Positions 1 to 7,140 of a DNA stretch of 64,000 nt are shown in pieces. Made by a program: the position numbers and the translations under genes. The first letter of the stretch is position 1. Every line of letters begins with the position of its first letter. Source of the DNA: Desulfovibrio sp. (GTDB lineage: Bacteria; Desulfobacterota; Desulfovibrionia; Desulfovibrionales; Desulfovibrionaceae); the NCBI RefSeq assembly GCF_009712225.1, contig NZ_WASP01000006.1:581263-645262 (forward strand), in the 5' to 3' direction. The notes beneath the pieces were generated by a model that made no database searches, was not told the origin of the DNA, and saw only the letters and a program-made list of their open reading frames with translations.

Positions 1-267
1 GTGGTCATGGTGGTGACCATGGTCATGATGATGGTCATCTTCATGTTCGCCATGCTCGCCGTGGTCGCTGCCAAGCCGCACATGCACCTGCATGCCCTGA
101 ATGCCGCTGCGCTGCCGGGGCTGACAATCAAGAGAAAACTCATCCTGAAGACCGAGCTTGGCGAGCTCGGCCTTCAGGTAGTCCGGGCTGACCCCAAGGT
201 CGATCATGGCGGCAAGGTTCATGTCGCCGCTGATTCCGGCAAAGCAGTCGTAATAAAGAATTTTCAT
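1..267 (-). CDS. larC: LarC, nickel insertion protein for the LarA pincer cofactor (5' end only)
   Basis: The visible 89 residues begin MKILYYDCFAGISGD, the characteristic N-terminus of LarC (formerly DUF111). LarC is the CTP-dependent enzyme that inserts nickel into the pyridinium-bisthiocarboxylate mononucleotide cofactor of lactate racemase-family proteins. The segment ends in a run rich in His, Asp and Glu (HDHGHHHDH-like), as expected for the histidine-rich stretch thought to hold nickel. The gene reads leftwards and its C-terminal three quarters lie outside the window; family members are roughly 400 residues. The ATG at 265-267 aligns with family starts. A LarA-family racemase is encoded about 43 kb away at 43619-44899, so this is a plausible maturation partner. 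larB and larE are not visible here. Confidence 0.88.
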   Translation of the reverse strand, partial: MKILYYDCFAGISGDMNLAAMIDLGVSPDYLKAELAKLGLQDEFSLDCQPRQRSGIQGMQVHVRLGSDHGEHGEHEDDHHHDHGHHHDH

Positions 268-439
268 AAAACCCCGGTCAAAAAATGCTGTCCGGCAATA
301 CCCGGTTATGGCAGGCGCGGTTGCCCGGCAACCTTCCTGAATGGCAATATAAAAGCTTTGCGCCGCACAAGAAATAGCCAAAACAGCATAATTCTTGCCT
401 GATCCTGTAATTTGGCAAAAAAACTACAGGCAGTACTAC

Positions 440-470
440 CTCCGGCACACCGTTCTGCGGCATGCCGGAG
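440..470 (-). terminator. Inverted repeat downstream of the flavodoxin gene, possible terminator
   Basis: CTCCGGCA at 440-447 pairs perfectly with TGCCGGAG at 463-470, starting 4 bases past the stop of the leftward gene at 475. On the minus strand the T-rich stretch (A-run at 416-423 on the plus strand) is about 17 bases beyond the stem, so it is not a classical U-tract terminator. Confidence 0.35.
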
Positions 471-474
471 AAAT

Positions 475-1011
475 TTAGACGCTTTTGCCCATTTCGCAGG
501 CCTGCGCCATACTGGGCAAAGCCTTGATCTCGCCCTTGTTCCACGCGCCCACGCCGTACACCACGCCCTTTTCAACCGAGCCTTCTATGCAGTAGGCAAA
601 GCCCCTGAAGCATTCGATGGTTCTTTCCATGTGTGCAAGGTTGGTATCTGCGGCGGCAATAATGTAGTACATGCTCTTGTTTTTGATTTCGGTATACCGG
701 GCCACGGTTCTGTCTATGAGCGCCTTGATCTGGGCGCTTACAGAATAAAAATACACGGGTGAGGCCAGCACAAGCACATCGGCTTCAACCATTTTTTGCA
801 GTATACCCGCCATGGCATCTTTCTGAACACAGACCCCGGCATGCTGCTGGCAATGTCCGCAGCCAAGACAGGGAGCAATTTTTTCGCCCTGCACCCATAT
901 CTTTTCCACGTTATGCCCGCTTTCCTGCGCGCCTGCCATAAACTGGTCGCAAAGAGTATCCGAATTGCCGCCCTTGCGCGGGCTGCCGCTCAAAATCAGT
1001 ATATTTTTCAT
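475..1011 (-). CDS. Flavodoxin-family / NADPH-dependent FMN reductase-like protein
   Basis: The 178-residue protein starts with the phosphate-binding loop SGSPRKGGNSD, followed by a cysteine cluster (CLGCGHCQQHAGVC, about residues 48-61) and the flavodoxin-like segment ASPVYFYSVSAQIKALIDR. This layout is typical of small FMN reductases and iron-sulfur-flavoprotein relatives that pass electrons in anaerobes. The start ATG at 1009-1011 has a good AAAGGAG site. It lies 61 bases downstream of the ferredoxin-tailed aldo/keto reductase on the same strand, so the two are probably co-transcribed redox partners. The cysteine cluster may hold an Fe-S cluster or only structural cysteines. The physiological electron acceptor cannot be assigned. 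Confidence 0.85.
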   Translation of the reverse strand: MKNILILSGSPRKGGNSDTLCDQFMAGAQESGHNVEKIWVQGEKIAPCLGCGHCQQHAGVCVQKDAMAGILQKMVEADVLVLASPVYFYSVSAQIKALIDRTVARYTEIKNKSMYYIIAAADTNLAHMERTIECFRGFAYCIEGSVEKGVVYGVGAWNKGEIKALPSMAQACEMGKSV

Positions 1012-1072
1012 AATGATGCTCCTTTACGCTGTGCGCAAGGCTGAATTTACCCAAAGTTACAGGGACCGCAGA

Positions 1073-2230
1073 TCAGGCTCTGGTTGGCCTTTCACTTGGC
1101 AAACCCGGCCCGCTGTCAAAGGCCTTTGAAACTTCCTGCATGAATGCAGATACTTCCAGATGCTGGGGGCACACTTCCTCGCAGGCGCGGCAGGCAATGC
1201 AGTCCTGGGCCTTGCCGTGCTTGGCGGCCATGTTGAGGTAGTAGACATACTGGCTTGAATGATTGCTTGAAGTAGCCCGCCGCGAGCTGTTGTACAGCGC
1301 AAAGTAGTCTGGAATGGGAATATCGCTTGGGCAGTGTTCCACACAGTAGCGGCAGTTTGTACAGGCAACGGCCGTATCGGCATTTATGATATCCACAGCC
1401 TGACGGATTATTTCGTGTTCTTCTTCATTGAGCGGCGTAAAATCAGCCATGTAGGCGGTGTTATCCAGCAGCTGATCCATGGTGCTCATGCCGCTGAGCA
1501 CAAGCATCACGCCCTCAAGACCCGCAGCATAGCGTATGGCCCATGAGGGAATGCTGGCCGTGGGGTTGTATCCTTTCATCAGGGCCGCGGCCTTTTCCGG
1601 CAAAACGGCGAGGCTGCCGCCCTTGCACGGTTCCATCACGATAATGGGCAGATTGTACTTGCGCGCAACCTCATAACAGCGGCGTGACTGGATGCCGGGG
1701 TTTTCCCAATCGATGTAGTTGATCTGCAACTGCACAAAATCCAGATCCTGGTGGTGCAGGGCAAGGATTTCTTCCAGCAGTTCGGGCGTATCGTGAAACG
1801 ACATGCCAAGCTGACGGATGAGCCCATCATGCTTTTTACGCAGCACAAAGTCGAAGCAGTTATACTTTTTTGCCTGTGCGTACGAGCTTACGCCGAGGTT
1901 GTGCAGCAAGTAGTAGTCAAAAAAATCCACGCCACATTTTTCAAGCTGTTCGTCAAAAATATTCTGCTGGTCCTGCTCTGTCTTGAGCATACGGGGCGGC
2001 AGCTTGGTGGCAAGCTTGAAGGCCTCGCGCGGGTGACGCTTGACCAGAGCCTCGCGCACAAACTGCTCGCTGTGATAGGCATGGTAGGGCAATGCCGTGT
2101 CAAAGTACGAAAAACCCCGGGCAAGAAACGTATCGACCATGCGGTTCATCTGCTCCAGATCAACCGAAGTCTGGTCGTTGGCGTCCAACAGGGGCAACCG
2201 CATACAGCCAAAGCCAAGTTTCCTGATCAT
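1073..2230 (-). CDS. Aldo/keto reductase with C-terminal 4Fe-4S dicluster domain
   Basis: This is a 385-residue cytoplasmic oxidoreductase. Residues 1-280 form an aldo/keto reductase barrel (GFGCMRLP start; tetrad candidates in SYFDTALPYHAY, LATKLPPR and YYLLHN). The C-terminal tail carries two ferredoxin-like clusters, CTNCRYCVEHCP and CIACRACEEVCP. Such fusions are common in anaerobes and probably reduce carbonyl groups with electrons from, or to, ferredoxin-like partners. It is divergent from an AraC-family regulator at 2533 and followed by an FMN reductase-like gene, suggesting a small regulated redox operon. The substrate is unknown. The start at 2228-2230 gives a full-length barrel; its ribosome-binding site is weak. 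Confidence 0.88.
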   Translation of the reverse strand: MIRKLGFGCMRLPLLDANDQTSVDLEQMNRMVDTFLARGFSYFDTALPYHAYHSEQFVREALVKRHPREAFKLATKLPPRMLKTEQDQQNIFDEQLEKCGVDFFDYYLLHNLGVSSYAQAKKYNCFDFVLRKKHDGLIRQLGMSFHDTPELLEEILALHHQDLDFVQLQINYIDWENPGIQSRRCYEVARKYNLPIIVMEPCKGGSLAVLPEKAAALMKGYNPTASIPSWAIRYAAGLEGVMLVLSGMSTMDQLLDNTAYMADFTPLNEEEHEIIRQAVDIINADTAVACTNCRYCVEHCPSDIPIPDYFALYNSSRRATSSNHSSQYVYYLNMAAKHGKAQDCIACRACEEVCPQHLEVSAFMQEVSKAFDSGPGLPSERPTRA

Positions 2231-2532
2231 AGGTGTCGGCCCTTTGTGGTTTTGTTCGTTTTCTGGCTGCGGTCAGATATGCTCTTGCGCAGCGCTCTAC
2301 GTTGTCGGCTCAAACCCGCTGCAGGGCAGCCAGACTGGAACCTGCCGCAAGTACTTATCCATTTGCGGCGCACACGCCACCTCATTTGTGCGGCTTCTTT
2401 TCTTTTACGGGCCCAAGACAGAAGCGGATAGACAAATTCTCTTAAATTATTGCCTGATTGTACGAGGTTCACATATTTTGTGTTGTTTCGGCCTGGCTGT
2501 ATCTGTTAAAGGACAAAAAAACGGAGACAACC
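2231..2532. promoter_or_regulatory. Divergent promoter region between the aldo/keto reductase and the AraC regulator
   Basis: This 302-base gap separates two divergently read genes and so must carry promoters for both. It becomes AT-rich at about 2440-2490. No unambiguous -35/-10 pair or operator was found. Short open frames across it have no family resemblance and are taken as noise. GGAG at 2523-2526 is the ribosome-binding site of the AraC gene. Confidence 0.5.
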
Positions 2533-3498
2533 ATGCACGCACAGCCCCACGAAAAATGCGACCTTCTGTCCATACAGCGCCAGACGCTGGCTAACAGCAT
2601 TGCACGCTGGACAGAGACAACCCACCGGCTTGAAACAAGCGTGCCGGGTTTGCTGCTGGTGCGATACGAAGCCCCTACCCAGCCCAGCAGCGGCGTATAT
2701 GAACCGTGCATCTGCCTGGTCGCTCAGGGCGCCAAACGGGTGGTGCTGGGCGATGACGAGTACGTGTACGACGCAAACCATTACCTGATCTCGTCTGTGG
2801 GCCTGCCCGTTGTGGCCAATGTGGTAGAAGCCAGCCCCGAGGTTCCGTTGCTGGGGCTGGCGCTCAAGCTCGACATGCGCATGTTGGCCCAGATGCTGGT
2901 GGACAGCAACCTGCCAGCCAGCCGCCCCGTCAGCCGTGCAAGCTGTTCCGGGCGTGGCATGCGCGTGAACGAGGTGAGCATGCCCCTGCTCAACGCCTTT
3001 CAGCGCCTGCTCGACCTGCTCGACAACCCGCACGATGTGCCTGTGCTCTCGCCTCTCATCCACAAAGAGATTCTTTACCGTTTGCTGGTGGGCGAACAGG
3101 GGCACTATCTGCGCCAGCTTGTGTCAACCGGCAGTCATGGTTTTCAGATAGCCAGAGCCATTGACTGGCTCAAAAACAATTTTATCCAGCCCCTCAAGAT
3201 CGACAGCCTTGCACGGCAGATAGGCATGAGCACGTCTACCTTTCACTACCATTTTCGCGCCATGACCAGTATGAGCCCGTTGCAGTACCAAAAATGGATG
3301 CGGCTGCACGAGGCCCGCCGGCTCATGTTTATGGAGCATCTGGACGCCACCAGCGCGGCTTTTCAGGTGGGATACGAAAGCCCCTCCCAGTTCAGCCGCG
3401 AATACCGCCGCCAGTTTGGCACACCGCCTCTGCGTGATATAAAAAACCTCCACAGCAGCCAGCCCGACGCACCCTCTGCGGAATCTGCCACGGCCTGA
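2533..3498 (+). CDS. AraC-family transcriptional regulator (AraC_N type)
   Basis: The 321-residue protein has an N-terminal AraC_N-type sensing domain (EPCICLVAQGAKRVVLGDDE region, about residues 50-180). Two helix-turn-helix units follow at the C-terminus (SLARQIGMSTSTFHYHFRAM and AAFQVGYESPSQFSREYRR). AraC_N proteins typically control an adjacent, often divergent, aldo/keto reductase or dehydrogenase gene, which fits the gene at 1073-2230. I chose the ATG at 2533 (MHAQPHEKC) because GGAG lies 7 bases upstream and the longer upstream frame would add a hydrophobic leader not seen in the family. The effector is unknown. Confidence 0.88.
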   Translation: MHAQPHEKCDLLSIQRQTLANSIARWTETTHRLETSVPGLLLVRYEAPTQPSSGVYEPCICLVAQGAKRVVLGDDEYVYDANHYLISSVGLPVVANVVEASPEVPLLGLALKLDMRMLAQMLVDSNLPASRPVSRASCSGRGMRVNEVSMPLLNAFQRLLDLLDNPHDVPVLSPLIHKEILYRLLVGEQGHYLRQLVSTGSHGFQIARAIDWLKNNFIQPLKIDSLARQIGMSTSTFHYHFRAMTSMSPLQYQKWMRLHEARRLMFMEHLDATSAAFQVGYESPSQFSREYRRQFGTPPLRDIKNLHSSQPDAPSAESATA

Positions 3499-3678
3499 AC
3501 TGCACCGGCATTTCATGCCCTGTTTGCTGTCGGGCATTGTGTGAGAGTTATTCGACACACTTCAAATTGATATTGACTTTCAATTTCTTTTATTACATTT
3601 TCTTCCTGCCATGGTCGCGCTGATCACAAACTGGTCTGCGCCCATACGCCGCACCACACACCCAATTCAGGAAGAACA

Positions 3679-4671
3679 ATGACACCCTCTCAGGTTATCT
3701 CAGCCTTGCAAACGCTCACTCACATCCGGCAGCCGGTTTTCTTGTGGGGAGCGCCCGGTATCGGCAAAAGCCAGATAGTTTCTCAGGTTGCCGCCATACA
3801 CGATCTTGAACTGCGCGACATTCGCGCGGTTCTGCTTGATCCCGTTGATTTGCGCGGCCTGCCCCGCCTTAGCGACCAGGGTACTGCCGTGTGGTGCCCC
3901 CCATCATTTTTACCCGGCCCCAGCGATGCCCCACAGGGAGTGCTGTTTCTGGACGAACTGAACGCCGCCCCGCCGCTGGTGCAGGCGGCCTGCTATCAGC
4001 TCATTCTCGACCGTGCCATTGGCGAATACCGGCTGCCTGACGGCTGGTGCATAGTAGCCGCCGGCAACCGCGAAAAGGACAAGGCGGTTTCTTACCGCAT
4101 GCCATCGGCGCTGGCCAACCGCATGGTACATCTGGAATTTGACACCAGCCTCGACGACTGGCTTACCTGGGCGCAGAACGCAGGTATTCGCCGCGAGGTC
4201 TGCGCATTTTTGCGCTTCCGCCCCCGCCTGCTGCACGACTTTGACCCCCAACGGGCAGAAAAGGCCTTTGCCTCACCCCGTTCGTGGGAATTTGTATCGC
4301 GCATTCTCGATGCCCAGCCCGCTCAGGACGTCGAGTACGAGCTGTTTCAGGGCACGGTGGGCCCTGCCGCAGCGGCGGAATTCATGGGTTTTTTGTCTGT
4401 CTGGCGTGAGCTGCCAACCGTAGACTCCATACTGGCAGACCCCAGCGAAGCAGAGGTGCCGCAAGAACCGGCAGCGCTCTACGCCACCTGCGAGGCCCTG
4501 AGCTTGCGGGCAACAAAAGACACCATGGACGCTCTTACCGCCTATGCCGAACGCCTGCCTGCGGAATTCAGCGTGCTGCTCATGCGCGATGCCGTCTGCC
4601 AGAATACGGAAGTGGTGCACACGTCAGCCTTTAGCCGCTGGGCAGAAAAAAACGCTGAGGTACTACTTTAA
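3679..4671 (+). CDS. MoxR-family AAA+ ATPase
   Basis: The 330-residue AAA+ protein has Walker A GAPGIGKSQ (about residues 26-34), Walker B VLFLDELNAAP (about 89-99), a sensor-like segment VAAGNREKDKA and a C-terminal lid region. MoxR ATPases act as chaperones, usually with a VWA-domain partner, in maturation or metal insertion of target proteins. The next gene starts 2 bases after its stop and encodes a VWA-like protein, the usual pairing. The protein is cytoplasmic with no signal or membrane segment. The specific client is unknown. Confidence 0.88.
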   Translation: MTPSQVISALQTLTHIRQPVFLWGAPGIGKSQIVSQVAAIHDLELRDIRAVLLDPVDLRGLPRLSDQGTAVWCPPSFLPGPSDAPQGVLFLDELNAAPPLVQAACYQLILDRAIGEYRLPDGWCIVAAGNREKDKAVSYRMPSALANRMVHLEFDTSLDDWLTWAQNAGIRREVCAFLRFRPRLLHDFDPQRAEKAFASPRSWEFVSRILDAQPAQDVEYELFQGTVGPAAAAEFMGFLSVWRELPTVDSILADPSEAEVPQEPAALYATCEALSLRATKDTMDALTAYAERLPAEFSVLLMRDAVCQNTEVVHTSAFSRWAEKNAEVLL

Positions 4672-4673
4672 CT

Positions 4674-6089
4674 ATGCGCGCCAACCAACTACCGGCGCAG
4701 AGTCCCGCAGGTGCCAAATCCGCTGTGACCGCATACATAGAGGCAGAACACCGCATTACACGGGCGCGGGCATCCCTGGTTATGGAGCACCCATTTTTTG
4801 GCTCCCTGGCCCTGCGTCTGCGCCTCAAGGCCGACCCTGCCTGCGCGGACATGTGGACAGACGGCAAAACCCTTGCCTACAACCCGGCCTTTGCCGCCGC
4901 CCTATCGCCAGACTCGCTGGTAGGAGCCATGGCGCACGAGGTTCTGCATCTGGCCTTTGGGCACCACCTGCGCCGCAAAGGGCGCGATGCGGCACAGTGG
5001 AACCGCGCCTGTGATCTGGCAATCAACCACATCCTGCTCGAATCAGACTTTACCCTGCCTCAAGGGTTTGCGCACAACCCTGCGTATGCTGGCATGAATG
5101 CGGACGAGATATTTGAAGCTCTGGCAAGCCTGCAGGAAGCGCCAGAAAACAAGGGGGCCAAAAGCGCGCAGGCCGCACAAGGCACTGAAAAGGCCGAGGG
5201 TGCGGGATCTGCCGGTTTTGAGGGCGGCAAGCAGACAGAACCTGCCGCACAACCTCAAAACCCGCAGGGCGACAGGCAGCAGGACAAGCAGCAAAATTCC
5301 CCGGACCCGCAGGCTGCAGCGGGCAGCAAGGCCGCAGATAAAGACCGCGGAAAGCCAGAACAGTCAGAAGGCAAAACAAACTTTACCGGCGAGGTGGCAG
5401 ACCACCCCGATGCCCAGGGCGCTCAGAACGATCAGGCACTCAAGGCCGCCAAGCAGGAGGCTGACATAGCCATGATGCAGGCCCTGCAACGCGCGCGTCA
5501 CATGGGCAGCATGCCCGCCGGTCTTGCCCGTCAGCTCAACTATGCATGGCGGCCAAAACTAGACTGGAAAGCTCTGTTGCAACGTTTTTTGGAACAGTGC
5601 GCGCAAAACGATTATTCCTGGGCCAGCCCCAACCGCCGCTATCTGTACCAGAATATTTACCTGCCCGCACGTCGCGAGGCCCGTCTGCCCCACGTGGCAT
5701 TGGCTGTTGACTGTTCCGGCTCTGTGGACGAGCAGGCGCTCGCCATGTTCTGCGCGGAACTCACAAGCGTACTTGATGCTTACGACACCACGTTGACCTT
5801 GCTGTTTCACGATACCAGGGTGCAAAAAAGCATCACCCTCACGCGCACGGACATGCCAGCCACCCTCAATCCCGTTGGCGGCGGTGGCACAGATTACAGA
5901 CCTGTCTGCGCGCACATTGAAGATGAAAACCTGCAGCCCACATGCCTCATCTGGTTTACCGACCTTGAATGCAACCGCTACCCCGCCGAGCCGGAATACC
6001 CGGTGCTGTGGGTCTGCACCGCACCGCATGAAGAACAGCCGCCATTTGGGCAGGTGCTGTACCTCACCACAGCAGCTGGCGCGGCATAA
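4674..6089 (+). CDS. VWA-like protein with putative metallopeptidase domain (DUF2201 type)
   Basis: The protein has 471 residues. The N-terminal domain carries a zinc-protease motif, AHEVLHLAFGHH (HExxH, about residues 84-95). A low-complexity Gln/Ala/Lys-rich linker of roughly 100 residues follows (about 165-265). The C-terminal VWA-like domain starts HVALAVDCSGSVDE, with DCSGS standing in for the metal-ion-dependent adhesion site DxSxS. This two-domain arrangement is the DUF2201 family, regularly encoded next to MoxR ATPases. It probably works with the upstream ATPase as a chaperone/remodelling pair. Whether the HExxH domain is proteolytic is not established. It lies 2 bases downstream of moxR and 72 bases upstream of the unknown gene at 6162. 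Confidence 0.85.
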   Translation: MRANQLPAQSPAGAKSAVTAYIEAEHRITRARASLVMEHPFFGSLALRLRLKADPACADMWTDGKTLAYNPAFAAALSPDSLVGAMAHEVLHLAFGHHLRRKGRDAAQWNRACDLAINHILLESDFTLPQGFAHNPAYAGMNADEIFEALASLQEAPENKGAKSAQAAQGTEKAEGAGSAGFEGGKQTEPAAQPQNPQGDRQQDKQQNSPDPQAAAGSKAADKDRGKPEQSEGKTNFTGEVADHPDAQGAQNDQALKAAKQEADIAMMQALQRARHMGSMPAGLARQLNYAWRPKLDWKALLQRFLEQCAQNDYSWASPNRRYLYQNIYLPARREARLPHVALAVDCSGSVDEQALAMFCAELTSVLDAYDTTLTLLFHDTRVQKSITLTRTDMPATLNPVGGGGTDYRPVCAHIEDENLQPTCLIWFTDLECNRYPAEPEYPVLWVCTAPHEEQPPFGQVLYLTTAAGAA

Positions 6090-6161
6090 GCCCCGCACGG
6101 CATCGGGGTGTAAGCACTGTCTGGCAAACGCTGCCGAGTACAGGCAGCGCAAGGAGAATGC

Positions 6162-6638
6162 ATGATTATTGAATGGAAAATCACAAAAAAACGCGGCTAC
6201 TTCAGACCTGCTTTGCACTACAGCGTGCGGCTAGAAGACCACGAAAAAGCATTGGCCCTGCCCATTGTGAGCATTGTTTCAGACATTCCGCAGCCGGAAG
6301 AAGACCGGCAGGATTACTGCTACCCCGGTCTTTTTGAGCGTGCGGCAGGTTACACGCCCACACGCTTTTACACTCTTGAGGCACCCTCGCACAAAGGACA
6401 TTCGTGGACGCGCTGCCTGATTCTGCCCTGGCGTGCAGCTAACGAATACCCTGAAGTTGAGCAGTCGTTTCAACGCCTGCGTGATGTCCTTGAGGCCGAA
6501 ATAGAAAAGGCCGACAACAGCCAGCCCATGAATGAGAACGGCAGCGTTCAGACATCGGCGGCCGCCAAGGTAATGCTGGCCCCTAACCTGCTGGCAGAAC
6601 GCCTTTTGCGCCTCGCCAGCAACGCCCAGGCAAGTTGA
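6162..6638 (+). CDS. Conserved-looking protein of unknown function, third gene of the MoxR/VWA module
   Basis: The 158-residue soluble protein has no motif I recognise. It starts MIIEWKITKKRGYFRP and is rich in aromatic and charged residues, with a helical C-terminal half (VEQSFQRLRDVLEAEIEKA). The start is well supported by AAGGAG 8 bases upstream. Its position 72 bases after the VWA/metallopeptidase gene suggests it is part of the same transcript and may be a client or adaptor of the MoxR-VWA pair. That role is inferred from position only. Confidence 0.7.
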   Translation: MIIEWKITKKRGYFRPALHYSVRLEDHEKALALPIVSIVSDIPQPEEDRQDYCYPGLFERAAGYTPTRFYTLEAPSHKGHSWTRCLILPWRAANEYPEVEQSFQRLRDVLEAEIEKADNSQPMNENGSVQTSAAAKVMLAPNLLAERLLRLASNAQAS

Positions 6639-7140
6639 ACGCAGGCTGCTCTGTAACTGTAATTGCAATTAAATTACGATACCAACAGATGCATCGGAAA
6701 ATTGAATACAATAACTGTTCAACATCGCATCTTTTTTGAAACAGACATGTATTAAATTAAGCTACATGCCTTTTACGGCTCAACCCTGATTAGCAACCAT
6801 CCACGCAAACAAATTTATAAAAAGTTTAATACGCTGAAATAAATCATAAATTTATTACATAACAAATCATTAAAAACATATTACACCTGTTTTTATTATT
6901 CTTTTTTATTCGCCACGTTGCAGTTTTTATATATTTGAATTTTGACATGATTTATTTATGGCAGTAATAATTAGCACAAAACAAATCCATACTTTCCCCC
7001 TACTGCTCCAAAAGATTACGATGCAATAAAATTACCTGCAATGCCATGCCATTGCCAGTATTTTCATGCATCGTACATACTGTACCCATATTCGGTTTCC
7101 CCAAACTGACAGCGTGCCATAGACCCATTGTGAGTTAGCT
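6639..7140. other. AT-rich intergenic region before the hybrid kinase
   Basis: This is a 502-base gap, markedly AT-rich from about 6660 to 7010. No gene, RNA or convincing U-tract terminator was recognised. A weak inverted repeat (GTAATT and AATTAC) lies just after the 6638 stop. It probably holds the promoter of the kinase at 7141. Confidence 0.4.

Noticed and set aside
1..402. Plus-strand open frame of 133 codons at the left edge
   Set aside because: It lies opposite the clear LarC N-terminus on the minus strand and its Met/Val-rich start is the complement of the LarC histidine-rich codons.
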